Below are positions 34,488 to 43,719 of a stretch of DNA of 64,000 nucleotides, piece after piece. The DNA is from JAHOYW01 sp963664605 (GTDB taxonomy: Bacteria; Verrucomicrobiota; Lentisphaeria; Victivallales; Victivallaceae). The stretch covers positions 496,001 to 560,000 of the forward strand of contig OY761536.1 in the NCBI GenBank assembly GCA_963664605.1, read 5' to 3'. Every line of letters begins with the position of its first letter. Position 1 is the stretch's first letter. The position numbers were made by a program, and so were the translations under genes. Below the pieces are notes generated by a model that was not told where the DNA came from, made no database searches, and saw only the letters and a list, made by a program, of their open reading frames with translations.

Positions 34488-35672
34488 CTATTTTTTCAAG
34501 TTTTCTACAAATATTTTAATTTTTCTCAAAGCTTCTTTCAATTCTTCCATCGACGTCGCGTAACAGCAACGGATATAACCTTCGCCGCAAGGACCGAAAG
34601 CCGTTCCCGGAACAACCGCGACTCTTTGTTCTGCAAGCAGTTTTTTAGCAAATTCCATTGATGAAAGCCCCGTACTCTGAATTGACGGGAAGAGATAAAA
34701 AGCCCCTTTCGGGTTAAAACATTTCAAGCCTATGTCATTAAATCCTTTTACCATAAAATTACGGCGTTTTTCATATTCTTTCCGCATTTTTTCCATTTCT
34801 TTCATGCCGCTTTTTAAAGCTTCTTCCGCAGCTTCCTGAGCCATAATTGGAGCACACAAAATAGTATATTGATGTATTTTATTCATGGCTGCGATAATTT
34901 CAGCCGGACCGCAGGCATAACCAATGCGGAAACCGGTCATAGCAAAAGCTTTTGAGAATCCATGCAGAAATACGGTTCTTTCTTTCATTCCGGGTAGTGA
35001 AGCTATTGTCGGCAAACGTTTAACATAGCTTAATTCAGAATAGATCTCATCCGTAAAAACGATCAAATCGTTTTCGACAGCTATTTCAGCTATTTCTTTC
35101 ATTTGCTCCATATTGAGCGTTGCACCCGTCGGGTTACAGGGAAAATTAAGCATCAAAATTTTTGCTTTCGGAGTTATTTTAGCTCTTAACTGTTTAATAT
35201 CGAGCGAAAATTCCGTTTCGGCGGTGTTTTCAATGAGCACTGGAACACCATGAGTCAAGCTTATTTCAGCAGCATAAGAAACGTAACATGGCTCACTATA
35301 AATAACTTCATCGCCGGGATTAACCAGAGCACGCATAGCCAGATCCAATGCTTCACTTACTCCGACAGTTATTAAACATTCCGTTTCCGGAGAGTATTTT
35401 ACTTTAAAATCATGATGAACATAATCACAGATCGCTTTCCTCAAAGATAAAAGCCCTTGATTTGACGTATAACTGGTATGACCGTACTCTAAAGAATAAA
35501 TAGCTCTTTCGCTAATCGCCCATGGCGTACTGAAGTCAGGTTCACCGACACCCAATGAAATAACATCATCGCAACCGATAACCAGTTCGAAAAATTCTCT
35601 GATACCACTTTTAGGCATCCTTTGTATATGTTCAGCTATTTTATTACTATGGGGAAATTTTAAGTTTTTCAT
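34488..35672 (-). CDS. PLP-dependent aminotransferase, class I
   Basis: 394 residues, fold-type I aspartate aminotransferase family. The PLP Lys lies in LHGFSKAFAMTGFRIGYACG. NFPCNPTGATL holds the Asn that contacts PLP, FTDEIYSEL the Asp, and the C-terminal EGYIRCCYATS holds the Arg that grips the substrate carboxylate. This subgroup (AraT/PatA-like) transaminates aromatic or broad amino acids. It overlaps the Lrp-type regulator gene by 26 bases, so that regulator probably controls it according to an amino-acid signal. Confidence 0.95.
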   Translation of the reverse strand: MKNLKFPHSNKIAEHIQRMPKSGIREFFELVIGCDDVISLGVGEPDFSTPWAISERAIYSLEYGHTSYTSNQGLLSLRKAICDYVHHDFKVKYSPETECLITVGVSEALDLAMRALVNPGDEVIYSEPCYVSYAAEISLTHGVPVLIENTAETEFSLDIKQLRAKITPKAKILMLNFPCNPTGATLNMEQMKEIAEIAVENDLIVFTDEIYSELSYVKRLPTIASLPGMKERTVFLHGFSKAFAMTGFRIGYACGPAEIIAAMNKIHQYTILCAPIMAQEAAEEALKSGMKEMEKMRKEYEKRRNFMVKGFNDIGLKCFNPKGAFYLFPSIQSTGLSSMEFAKKLLAEQRVAVVPGTAFGPCGEGYIRCCYATSMEELKEALRKIKIFVENLKK

Positions 35673-36129
35673 ATTCTTCTTCTTCTGATAATATTTTTCC
35701 TGATTCCTTATACTTCTTCAACAAAAACAATGTCGCGGTGGAAATAACTCCGTTGATCGTTGACAACTTTTCCGATACAAATGCCGCTACATCCTGAAGA
35801 CTGTCGCCTTCAACCTCCAGCCCTAAATCATAATCTCCTGAAATCAGATAACAATCTATTACTTCAGGAAAACGGCTGATACGCTTCGCCGCTCGGTCAA
35901 AACCACCATCCCGCTGGGGAGTAACTTTTACCTCAATAAGCGCCCGGACCATCTTTTCATTAAGGGCTTCCTCATTAAGAATAACTTTATATCCTTTAAT
36001 AACATTGTCTGTTTCAAGCTTTTCTATTGTTTTAACTACTTTTTCTTCTTTCACGCCCAGTCTTTCCGCTATTTCAGCAGTACTCATGCGTGCATTCTCT
36101 TTTAGTAAATTAATTATTTCTGTTTTCAC
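35647..36129 (-). CDS. Lrp/AsnC family transcriptional regulator
   Basis: About 160 residues. An N-terminal helix-turn-helix (MSTAEIAERLGVKEEKVVKTI) is followed by the RAM/AsnC ligand-binding domain (VIDCYLISGDYDLGLEVEG). I place the start at the GTG at 36129, since AAAGGTGAT lies just before it; the GTG at 36138 is part of that ribosome site. The typical function is an amino-acid-responsive octameric regulator. Overlap with the aminotransferase gene points to local control of amino-acid metabolism and probably of itself. Confidence 0.93.
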   Translation of the reverse strand: MKTEIINLLKENARMSTAEIAERLGVKEEKVVKTIEKLETDNVIKGYKVILNEEALNEKMVRALIEVKVTPQRDGGFDRAAKRISRFPEVIDCYLISGDYDLGLEVEGDSLQDVAAFVSEKLSTINGVISTATLFLLKKYKESGKILSEEEEYEKLKISP

Positions 36130-36145
36130 GCTTATCACCTTTTCT

Positions 36146-36979
36146 TTAGAATAATATTATACAAAAATAAAATAACGGTGCATTAAAAATAAAACTGTCC
36201 AGTAAATCATAGACTCCGCCCATGCCTGGCAGTATCCTGCCGGAATCTTTAACTCCGCAAGTTCTTTTAAAGGCAGACTCGGCAAGATCCCCGAAAAACC
36301 CGCCCCAGAATAAAAATATACCAGCTATTATCGGAATTAACAAGGATTTTGCAGTAAATAAATATTTATATAATAAAAAACTTACTATAACCGAAAAAAT
36401 CATTCCTCCAATTGTCCCCTCCCATGATTTTTTCGGACTTATAGAAGGAACTATCTTATGATTTTTACCTTTTAATATCTTATTTGAAAGCATCCCGGTT
36501 ATATAGGCAAAAGTGTCTCCGGTTTTAGTAACAGCCACTAAATATAACAAATATTCCGCTCCAATATTTACATTTGCGTCACAGTTGTAATAATAGATCT
36601 TACTTAAAAAGAATATCGGTAAAATAGCTAATAAAGCTCCTCCTACTGATATTGCCATCTTTTTAAGATTTTGTTCTTTATTTTTGCAAACTAACAAATA
36701 TCCCCAGCATCCCACAACAAAAACTGTAAATGGGATTAAATTATATTTTTCCTCACCAATAAGTATAAAAAGAACTGATGCCGCCGCAAAAAAAGCACCG
36801 GCTTTTTTAAAACTTCCATATTTCAATTTTTCCAGCATTCCAAGAATTTCATAGGCAGCCATGAACGCCAGAAAAGATGACATAATCAATAGAATATATC
36901 TTCCTAATTCCTTTATAAAAATAGCGCAAAAAAACAAGCCTACTAAAAAAATCCAACTTATCAACCTTAAAAAAAACAT
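36146..36979 (-). CDS. cdsA: Phosphatidate cytidylyltransferase
   Basis: 277 residues with about seven membrane helices. The C-terminal CdsA signature is present: SPKKSWEGTIGGMIFSV and RTCGVKDSGRILPGMGGVYD, then LLDSF, with the catalytic Asp and Lys. It makes CDP-diacylglycerol from phosphatidate and CTP at the cytoplasmic membrane, the branch point of phospholipid synthesis. It lies 9 bp after uppS, the classical uppS-cdsA pair. The gene is markedly A+T-rich. Confidence 0.96.
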   Translation of the reverse strand: MFFLRLISWIFLVGLFFCAIFIKELGRYILLIMSSFLAFMAAYEILGMLEKLKYGSFKKAGAFFAAASVLFILIGEEKYNLIPFTVFVVGCWGYLLVCKNKEQNLKKMAISVGGALLAILPIFFLSKIYYYNCDANVNIGAEYLLYLVAVTKTGDTFAYITGMLSNKILKGKNHKIVPSISPKKSWEGTIGGMIFSVIVSFLLYKYLFTAKSLLIPIIAGIFLFWGGFFGDLAESAFKRTCGVKDSGRILPGMGGVYDLLDSFIFNAPLFYFCIILF

Positions 36980-36988
36980 TTTTTACCT

Positions 36989-37699
36989 TTATTTTCTGCC
37001 GCCGAAGCGCCTTTCCCTGTTTGTGCAGTTTTCAACTGCTTTTAAAAATTCATTTCTGTCAAAGTCCGGCCACAGCACATCTGTTATATAAATCTCACTA
37101 TAAGACAGTTCCCATAACAAAAAATTACTCAAACGGAATTCTCCACTGGTCCTTATCATTATATCCGGATCAGGAATAGTTGCGTCATATAAATTGTCAG
37201 CAAATAATTCTTCTGTTATATCATTTATTTCCAATTCTTTATTTACAGCTTTCCAGGCTATTTTCTTGGCTGTATCAATTATCTCAGCCCTGCCGCCATA
37301 GTTTAATGCTAAAACTAGTGTTCCTTTATCATTATTTTTCGTTGATTCAACCGCTTTTAATATTTTTTTATAAGTAGTTTCTGGAAATTCTTTTATCCGC
37401 CCGATTGTTTTAAATCTTATATTTTGTTCATTCAATTCTTTTAAATTAGAGTCTATAAACTCTTCCAGTAAATCCATCAGCCCGTCAATTTCTTCTTTTG
37501 ACCTTTTCCAGTTTTCCGTACTGAATGCATAAAGCGTAAGATATTTTATTCCAAATTCCTGACTTACTTTTATAGCTTCTTTTACCGCTTCCGCTCCCTT
37601 CCTGTGCCCTTCAAGATGCGGAAGATTCCTTTTTTTCGCCCAGCGGCCGTTTCCATCCATTATAATGGCAACATGTTTTATTTCTTTATTTTTGACCAT
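36989..37699 (-). CDS. uppS: Isoprenyl transferase (undecaprenyl diphosphate synthase)
   Basis: 236 residues. The cis-prenyltransferase opening HVAIIMDGNGRWAKKRNLP has the catalytic Asp, and GHRKGAEAVKE the diphosphate-binding part. Further motifs are YLTLYAFSTENWKRSKEEI, LALNYGGRAEI and PDIMIRTSGEFRLSNFLLWE, all conserved. It makes the C55 lipid carrier for peptidoglycan and LPS O-antigen. It overlaps the upstream SIS-domain gene by 14 bases. Confidence 0.97.
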   Translation of the reverse strand: MVKNKEIKHVAIIMDGNGRWAKKRNLPHLEGHRKGAEAVKEAIKVSQEFGIKYLTLYAFSTENWKRSKEEIDGLMDLLEEFIDSNLKELNEQNIRFKTIGRIKEFPETTYKKILKAVESTKNNDKGTLVLALNYGGRAEIIDTAKKIAWKAVNKELEINDITEELFADNLYDATIPDPDIMIRTSGEFRLSNFLLWELSYSEIYITDVLWPDFDRNEFLKAVENCTNRERRFGGRK

Positions 37700-38321
37700 A
37701 AAAATAGTCCTCTACAATCAAACACAAAACATGATAAATACCAACATGTTTTTCCTGGATCAAGAATGTTTCCATTTCTGGAACTTTTATTATACAATCA
37801 GCAAATTCAGCACATGTTCCTCCGGTTTTTCCAGTTAGAAGTATTGTTTTTAAACCTTTCACTTTTGCAGTTATAAAACACTTTTTAATATTTTCCGCAT
37901 TGCCGCTGGTGGATATCCCCATAACAATATCGCCTTTTGAAGATAAAGCCATCAGCTGTTGTGCAAATATCATTGAAGCATCAACATCATTAGCGAAAGC
38001 TGTTGAAAATGAAGGATGCGAAGTTAAAGCAACCGCCCTCAGCCCATCTTCCAGTTTATCAGCCAAATCCTTACCATCTTTTCCAAATTTATTGAATTCA
38101 GATTTTAATTCAGAACTCAATTCTCTTTTACATTTAAAACTCTTAAGCAGTTCTCCGGCAATATGTTCACAATCAGAAGCACTTCCACCATTGCCGCAAA
38201 GATATAAAAATTTATTATTTTCAAAAGCATTTATAATAATTCCGGCAGTTTCTTTTATTGAAGGAAGTATTTCTTTTAAATCAGGAAATCTTTCTATAAA
38301 ATTACCTATAAATTTTTCCAT
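37686..38321 (-). CDS. gmhA: SIS-domain phosphoheptose isomerase (GmhA-like)
   Basis: 211 residues with a SIS fold. Family motifs are LYLCGNGGSASDCEHIAGEL, VMGISTSGNAENI and LLTGKTGGTCAEFADCIIKV, and a late Glu/His pair lies in IQEKHVGIYHVLC. GmhA converts sedoheptulose 7-phosphate to glycero-manno-heptose 7-phosphate for the LPS inner core. DiaA, a DnaA-binding relative, has the same fold, and the proximity to a possible origin makes that an alternative worth noting. It is the first gene of a run on the minus strand. Confidence 0.85.
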   Translation of the reverse strand: MEKFIGNFIERFPDLKEILPSIKETAGIIINAFENNKFLYLCGNGGSASDCEHIAGELLKSFKCKRELSSELKSEFNKFGKDGKDLADKLEDGLRAVALTSHPSFSTAFANDVDASMIFAQQLMALSSKGDIVMGISTSGNAENIKKCFITAKVKGLKTILLTGKTGGTCAEFADCIIKVPEMETFLIQEKHVGIYHVLCLIVEDYFYGQK

Positions 38322-38653
38322 TATTCATATGCCTTGTTTGAATTGTTCATTTAATAAATTAATATAATTTAGCTTTTAAGAGTCATTTTTACCAGTAAAA
38401 AAGTATTTTTAAGGCTTGTTTATAAGCTTGTTAATAAAAAAATAATAAATTATTAATAACTTTCACTTGTTCATAAAAGCAATTTAAGCACAAAATTTTA
38501 AACATAGTTATAAATATATAAAAAAATTAAAATTTCTACTTATTTTCGGCTTTATTAACAGAATTAACAGGCTATAATAAGAATAATAAATTTAATTCTT
38601 TAGAATATATAAAATATAAATATAAAAGCTGTTCATAACTCAGGAGGGAAAAG
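38322..38653. other. A+T-rich intergenic region upstream of dnaN with TTATNAACA repeats
   Basis: 332 bp with no gene, extremely A+T-rich. The 9-mer TTATNAACA occurs five times: minus strand at 38417-38425, 38429-38437, 38468-38476 and 38630-38638, plus strand at 38552-38560. It differs from the standard DnaA box TTATNCACA at one position. The region divides minus-strand genes on its left from dnaN-recF-nnr on its right. It could be an origin or a DnaA-regulated promoter. dnaA itself is not in this window. Confidence 0.45.
38573..38578 (+). promoter_or_regulatory. Candidate -10 element of the dnaN promoter
   Basis: A consensus TATAAT lies 76 bases before the dnaN ATG. The -35 position (TTTATT at 38551) is weak, with 16 bp spacing. 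AGGAGGG directly before dnaN is its ribosome site. Confidence 0.4.
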
Positions 38654-39751
38654 ATGAAACTAACTGTCAAACGCGAAAACTTTATCCAGGCTATCCAGAA
38701 AGTAATTAATATAATTGGAAACAGGTCAACTTTACCGGTATTAGCTAATATCCTTTTTGAAGCGAAAGACAATACCTTGACTTTGACAACAACTGATCTG
38801 GAAATCAGAATAACAAATTCGATTGAAGCAAATATTGAACGCGAAGGTAAAACAACTATTCCAGCTAAAAAAATAGCTGCTCTGGTATCCCGTTTCCTTG
38901 GAGATGATGTTCATTTGGATTGCAATGAAAAACACCATACGCAAATAACTTGCGGAACATCAGAATTCAAACTTCTAGGATTGAGTGATGAAGATTTTCC
39001 GCCGGCAACAGAATTTCCTTCAAACAGCCATATTAAATTTAAAGAAATTGATTTCAAGAAAATGCTTGATAGAATTTCTTATGCTGTAAGCCTTGATGAT
39101 ACCCGTAAAGTATTACATGGTATACTTTGCTCGGTAAAAGAAAATAACGTTACCGCGGTAGCTACAGACGGAAAACGTCTGGCTTTAGTTGAAAAAGTAC
39201 CTGAAGAATTCAGCGGTAGCGAAGGCGATACAATAATTCCTTTAAAAGCTGCAAATGAAGTCAAACGCATACTTGATAATAAAGATGGAATAGTTTATTT
39301 GGAGTTTGGAGAAAAACAAGCTTGTTTCAGAACTGATAAAGTTTGCTTGACAACAAAACTTATTGAAGGAAATTATCCTAATTATCGTCAGGTTATACCT
39401 GTAAGCTTCAATAAAGGATTGGATGTTCCTGCAGCTATGCTGCTGGCTAAACTCGAATTAGTTTCATTAGCTTTGTCAGATGATTCAAGTTACGTAATTT
39501 TAACTTTTGATGAAGGAAAATTAAATTTACAGGCATCAAGTGCTAACGTTGGAGAAGGAAGTGATTATCTTGATGTTGATTATAACGAAGCGAGAATTGA
39601 TATTTCATTTAATCCGAACTTCCTGGCTGAGCCTTTGAAACATTGTGACAGTGATAAGATAAAAATCAAGCTAAATGACGGCTTCAGCCCCGTTGCCCTT
39701 GAAGCTGCAGATGGCTTCCTGTATGTGATTATGCCTATGCGTAACCGCTAG
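38654..39751 (+). CDS. dnaN: DNA polymerase III subunit beta (sliding clamp)
   Basis: 365 residues, the standard clamp length with three repeated clamp folds. The start MKLTVKRENFIQAIQKV is typical, as are RSTLPVLANILFEA and VATDGKRLAL. It ends VIMPMRNR; the family-typical ending MP-M-R-(L/N) sits at the protein-binding cleft. It forms the ring that holds polymerase on DNA. AGGAGGG lies 6 bases before the ATG. recF follows after 20 bp. Confidence 0.98.
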   Translation: MKLTVKRENFIQAIQKVINIIGNRSTLPVLANILFEAKDNTLTLTTTDLEIRITNSIEANIEREGKTTIPAKKIAALVSRFLGDDVHLDCNEKHHTQITCGTSEFKLLGLSDEDFPPATEFPSNSHIKFKEIDFKKMLDRISYAVSLDDTRKVLHGILCSVKENNVTAVATDGKRLALVEKVPEEFSGSEGDTIIPLKAANEVKRILDNKDGIVYLEFGEKQACFRTDKVCLTTKLIEGNYPNYRQVIPVSFNKGLDVPAAMLLAKLELVSLALSDDSSYVILTFDEGKLNLQASSANVGEGSDYLDVDYNEARIDISFNPNFLAEPLKHCDSDKIKIKLNDGFSPVALEAADGFLYVIMPMRNR

Positions 39752-39771
39752 GAGAAAACGGGGGCTGTTTA

Positions 39772-40860
39772 ATGATAAGGCGTTTAATATTAAGCAACTT
39801 CCGTAATTATAAACAAGCTGAAATATCATTCAATTCTCAAAATATAGTCTTTACCGGACGAAACGGTCAGGGAAAGACTAATATCCTTGAAGCTGTATTT
39901 TTCTTAAGTGTACTTCGCTCATTCAGGACTTCAAAAACTGGCGACCTTAAAAAAATAGGTGAAAATTCATTTTATCTAGGCGCTGAAATAAGAAAAGATA
40001 AATGGAATGAACTTATTGAAGTAAAATATGGCGAAAACAGCAGCCGTAAATTAAGTATTGATAATTCTCCTGTTCTCAAAGCCAGTGAGTTTATAAATCA
40101 AATTAAAACTGTTATTTTCTCTCCAGAAGACATAAATATTGTCACTTCATATTCCGGAATTAGAAGAAAATTCATGGATATACTTATTTCGGTAGCTGAT
40201 CCGCTTTATCTTAATGCATTACGTGATTACAGCATAGCGCTTAAGAACAGAAACGCGCTTTTAAGAACACATGAAGCAGATTTACAGTCTATGGATGCAT
40301 ATGAAGATATAATGGCTGAGAACAGCTTTAAAATAATTACTGAGCGCCAGAAATATAAAGATATTTTAATAAAGGAAGTAAATAAATTATTAACAGATCT
40401 ATCTAATAAAAATATTTTTAATATTCGTTACAGCTCTGAAATAAAGAATATTTCAAAAGATTTTATAAAAAATAAATTTTATAATGAACGTTCACGGGAT
40501 TTTAAGCGAGGTTTTACTGGTTTTGGTCCTCAAAGCGATGAATTTGAGATGTTTTTTTCAAATAAATTAATGCGTAATTTTTCATCCACAGGACAATGTC
40601 GTTTAATATCATTATGCTTGAAAATGGCAAAATTAAATATTTTGTGTGAAAATAAAAATTCTGAACTGGAAAATGTGCTGGTACTGGTTGATGATGTGAC
40701 TGGTGAGCTTGATGAAGTAATGCGGACTATGTTTTTTAAGGTAATAAGCAGAGCCGGGCAGGCTTTTTTTACTTTTACCGAAAAGCCTGATTTTGATTTT
40801 TTTGAAGATTGCGAGTATTATAAAATTATTGATGGAACAATAAAAAGAATAGAGGATTAA
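39772..40860 (+). CDS. recF: DNA replication and repair protein RecF
   Basis: 362 residues, normal for RecF. It opens IRRLILSNFRNYKQAEISF, with Walker A FTGRNGQGKTNILEAV. The SMC-like signature is in STGQCRLISLCLKMAKL and Walker B in VLVLVDDVTGELDE. It binds gapped DNA and helps load RecA. It follows dnaN as in the conserved dnaA-dnaN-recF order and ends 2 bp before nnr. The gene is strongly A+T-rich, with many Lys, Asn and Ile codons. Confidence 0.96.
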   Translation: MIRRLILSNFRNYKQAEISFNSQNIVFTGRNGQGKTNILEAVFFLSVLRSFRTSKTGDLKKIGENSFYLGAEIRKDKWNELIEVKYGENSSRKLSIDNSPVLKASEFINQIKTVIFSPEDINIVTSYSGIRRKFMDILISVADPLYLNALRDYSIALKNRNALLRTHEADLQSMDAYEDIMAENSFKIITERQKYKDILIKEVNKLLTDLSNKNIFNIRYSSEIKNISKDFIKNKFYNERSRDFKRGFTGFGPQSDEFEMFFSNKLMRNFSSTGQCRLISLCLKMAKLNILCENKNSELENVLVLVDDVTGELDEVMRTMFFKVISRAGQAFFTFTEKPDFDFFEDCEYYKIIDGTIKRIED

Positions 40861-40862
40861 TA

Positions 40863-42413
40863 ATGAAAGCAATAAGTGTTAACCAAATGAGAGAGCTTGA
40901 CCGAAGAACTATTGAAGAGGCAAAAATTCCCGGTTTTGTTCTTATGGAGCGTGCCGGATTCGGATGTGGAGAAAAAATAATTGAGTTTATAGAAGATAGA
41001 ATAAATTTTAATCATGTTAAACGCTTTGTTATTCTTGCCGGTAAAGGAAATAATGGTGGAGATGCTTATGTGGTAGCCAGATATCTTTATGAAAATACTG
41101 ATATTGAGATAATAATTTATTCTATTTGTGATATAGAAGAACTTAGTGATGATTCAAGAAAACATGCCGGATTAATCATTGGAAATGTTGATTATTCCGT
41201 GAAGGAAAAAATAACGGATAGTGATTTTAATAAAGGCGATATTATAATAGATGGATTGTTGGGTACAGGTATAAAAGGTTCAATAAGAAAATCTTACAAA
41301 GAATGGATAATGACGGTTAATAGTTTATTTTTAACCGTCATTTCTCTTGATGTTCCTTCTGGATTAGATGTAGATAATGGTTGTTTTAAAACAGATGAAT
41401 GTATAATGGCGGACATGACGGTTACTATTGGTTTACCAAAATACGGACTAGTTAAGGATAAGGGTATTGAGTGCTGTGGTCTATTGCGTTGTGTGGATAT
41501 TGGAATCCCCAAAGAGTATATTGATGAAACGAAAAGTGATTTTGATATATTTTTTGCTTGCGATGCCGCAAAGTCCTTAAGAAAACTTCCTGTTGAATCT
41601 TATAAGAACAGTGTAGGTTCTGTTTTAATTATTGGCGGAAGTAAAGAATATTATGGAGCGCCTTTTTTAGCCGCTTTAACAGCACAGCGTTCTGGCGCCG
41701 GAATGGTAAGGGTTGCGGTTCCTGAATCGATTGAGAGAATTCCTGATGCTGCTTTATCTTTAATAGTTAAAAGAATAAAGGATAATGGGAAAGGATATTT
41801 TTGTCTTGGTTCTTTGGAAGAAATAAAACCATTGATCGAAAAGAGTGATGTAATTGTATTAGGTCCTGGAATAGGTACGGAACGGGATACTTTTCTCTTT
41901 GTCAGGGAAATGTTAAAGGTTCAAAAGACTTTAATCATTGATGCTGATGCTTTAAATATTATAGCTGAATCTCCTGAGATATATCATGGAAGTGGTTCAA
42001 ATATTTTAACGCCTCATTATGGTGAAATGAAAAGATTACTTGAAGCTTTTGAGCTTGAACACTTCAATGATCATAGCCGTTTAGATAAAGCGGAAGCTTT
42101 GGCTGAATGTCTGGATGCAACAGTAGTTTTTAAGGGAGCAAGGACAGTAATTGCTTCACCAGATGGACAGATAACAGTAAATTCATCAGGTTGTCCGGCA
42201 CTTGCGACAGCCGGCAGCGGAGATAGTTTAACCGGCATTATTGCAGCTTTTAACGCGAAAGCGCATGAGGATTATTATATGTCAACTGCGGCAGCGGTAT
42301 TTATTCATGGTATGACTGGTGAAATAAGTCCATTTGGGAACAGAGGGCTTATAGCCGATGATATCCACGAATTAGTTCCTGAGGTTATGTTGAGAATTTC
42401 AGCGTTTGCGTAG
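40863..42413 (+). CDS. nnr: Bifunctional NAD(P)H-hydrate epimerase/dehydratase
   Basis: 516 residues made of two enzymes. The N-terminal YjeF_N/AIBP epimerase (1-220) has LAGKGNNGGDAYVVARYL and DGLLGTGIKGSI. The C-terminal ribokinase-like dehydratase (about 230-510) has GSKEYYGAPFLAALTAQRSG, VLGPGIGTERD, LTPHYGEMKRLL and ATAGSGDSLTGIIAAF, the last being the ADP-binding anion hole. Together they repair hydrated NADH and NADPH. GAGGA precedes the ATG, and the gene is 2 bp after recF. Confidence 0.95.
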   Translation: MKAISVNQMRELDRRTIEEAKIPGFVLMERAGFGCGEKIIEFIEDRINFNHVKRFVILAGKGNNGGDAYVVARYLYENTDIEIIIYSICDIEELSDDSRKHAGLIIGNVDYSVKEKITDSDFNKGDIIIDGLLGTGIKGSIRKSYKEWIMTVNSLFLTVISLDVPSGLDVDNGCFKTDECIMADMTVTIGLPKYGLVKDKGIECCGLLRCVDIGIPKEYIDETKSDFDIFFACDAAKSLRKLPVESYKNSVGSVLIIGGSKEYYGAPFLAALTAQRSGAGMVRVAVPESIERIPDAALSLIVKRIKDNGKGYFCLGSLEEIKPLIEKSDVIVLGPGIGTERDTFLFVREMLKVQKTLIIDADALNIIAESPEIYHGSGSNILTPHYGEMKRLLEAFELEHFNDHSRLDKAEALAECLDATVVFKGARTVIASPDGQITVNSSGCPALATAGSGDSLTGIIAAFNAKAHEDYYMSTAAAVFIHGMTGEISPFGNRGLIADDIHELVPEVMLRISAFA

Positions 42414-42427
42414 TATATAACAGATAT

Positions 42428-42880
42428 TTAATGATTTTTTTTGTAGAATTGCTGAAATTCTTTTATTAATTCTATTCCGTTTTCTTCCTTGTTCCTGATA
42501 AATGAAGCAAATTCTGCAAGACGGTCGCAAAATTCTGAATCAACGACGTGTTCCACTTTACAGGCGATAGTTTGAGCTTTTGAAGCTGGACAGCCAAGAA
42601 TTTTTGCATAGAAATCAGCCAGCACACTGTGACGCTTATCAAGCTCTATTGCTATTTTTTTCCCTTCTTCACTTAAAGAAATATTTTTTCTGACATCATA
42701 ATTGATTAATTCTTTTTCAGCTAATTTACGCATTACTTCTGTAACAGAAGGCATTCTAACTGAAAGTCTTTCAGCAATAGATTTTACATGTGCATGACCA
42801 TTACTAACACTCAGATCATAAATAGTTTCCAAGTATATTTGCTGTTTTAAACTTATATTTTTAAATTTTTCGGTCATCAT
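42428..42880 (-). CDS. DtxR/MntR-family metal-dependent regulator
   Basis: 150 residues. The winged helix (about 10-70) has HVKSIAERLSVRMPSVTEVM as recognition helix-turn-helix. The dimerisation and metal-binding domain has Cys-x-x-Glu-His in QTIACKVEHVVD, the ligand set of the family, and lacks an SH3-like third domain, as in MntR. It should repress metal uptake or activate efflux when Mn2+ or Fe2+ is high. No metal transporter lies next to it, so its target genes are elsewhere. Confidence 0.93.
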   Translation of the reverse strand: MMTEKFKNISLKQQIYLETIYDLSVSNGHAHVKSIAERLSVRMPSVTEVMRKLAEKELINYDVRKNISLSEEGKKIAIELDKRHSVLADFYAKILGCPASKAQTIACKVEHVVDSEFCDRLAEFASFIRNKEENGIELIKEFQQFYKKNH

Positions 42881-43023
42881 CTACTCAATTATAAGAAATT
42901 ATAATTATATAAAGTATCAATTTAAAATAATTTTGCAAATTTTATCTATAAATTAGTTATTTTAGTAAACTGGTAATTTATCATTTTTAGCTATATTGTT
43001 AATTTAAAAAGGAGATTTTTATC

Positions 43024-43719
43024 TTGTATCAAGACAAAAAATTATTGGAAAACGCGGGATTGCTTGAATATCTGCAGGGATTTATGACAGAACGCCGCAA
43101 GGAACTTATTGAAAAGGTGTTATCAGAACGCACCAGGCATTTAACAGTTGTACTTGAGGATATCTGGCACTCTCCGAATGCCAGCGCTGTAATTCGCAGT
43201 TGCGAATGTTTTGGTATTCAGGATATGTGTGTTATAGAAAATAGTGTAAGGTTCAAAACAAATACAAAAGTTGTACAGGGATCTGCTAAATGGATTACTC
43301 TCCAGCGCTTTAATGAGAAAAACAAAAACAATACAGAAGCATGTTTTAATCATTTACGGAAGAACGGCTATATGATTGCTGCTACTACTTTACGTAAGGA
43401 AAAATATACTCCTCTGGATAAGATTCCGCTTGATAAAAAACTAGCCGTATGTTTTGGGTGCGAAGAAACTGGGCTTGGAGATTTTGCGCATGAACATGCT
43501 GATTATTTTATCCAATTGCCTATGTATGGATTTACTGAAAGTTTTAATATTTCGGTAAGCGTCGCGCTGGTGCTGCAAACACTTTGTCAGCGTCTGCGGA
43601 AAAGCAACATTCCCATTAATTTAACAGAAGAGGAAAAAGCCGTACTTCGCATGGATTGGGTTAAAAACAGCGTTAAAAACAGCAATCTGTTAATAAAACG
43701 TTATCTGAAAGATCAATAA
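43024..43719 (+). CDS. trmH: TrmH-family tRNA (guanosine-2'-O)-methyltransferase
   Basis: 231 residues. SPOUT motifs are VVLEDIWHSPNASAVIRSCE (motif 1 with the catalytic Arg), CFGCEETGLGDFAHEHAD (motif 2) and IQLPMYGFTESFNISVSVAL (motif 3). The N-terminal and C-terminal helical extensions match TrmH, which methylates G18 of tRNA. The start is TTG at 43024, supported by AAAAGGAG upstream. It ends 7 bases inside the convergent desulfurase gene. A different SpoU enzyme lies at 10156. Confidence 0.9.
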   Translation: MYQDKKLLENAGLLEYLQGFMTERRKELIEKVLSERTRHLTVVLEDIWHSPNASAVIRSCECFGIQDMCVIENSVRFKTNTKVVQGSAKWITLQRFNEKNKNNTEACFNHLRKNGYMIAATTLRKEKYTPLDKIPLDKKLAVCFGCEETGLGDFAHEHADYFIQLPMYGFTESFNISVSVALVLQTLCQRLRKSNIPINLTEEEKAVLRMDWVKNSVKNSNLLIKRYLKDQ

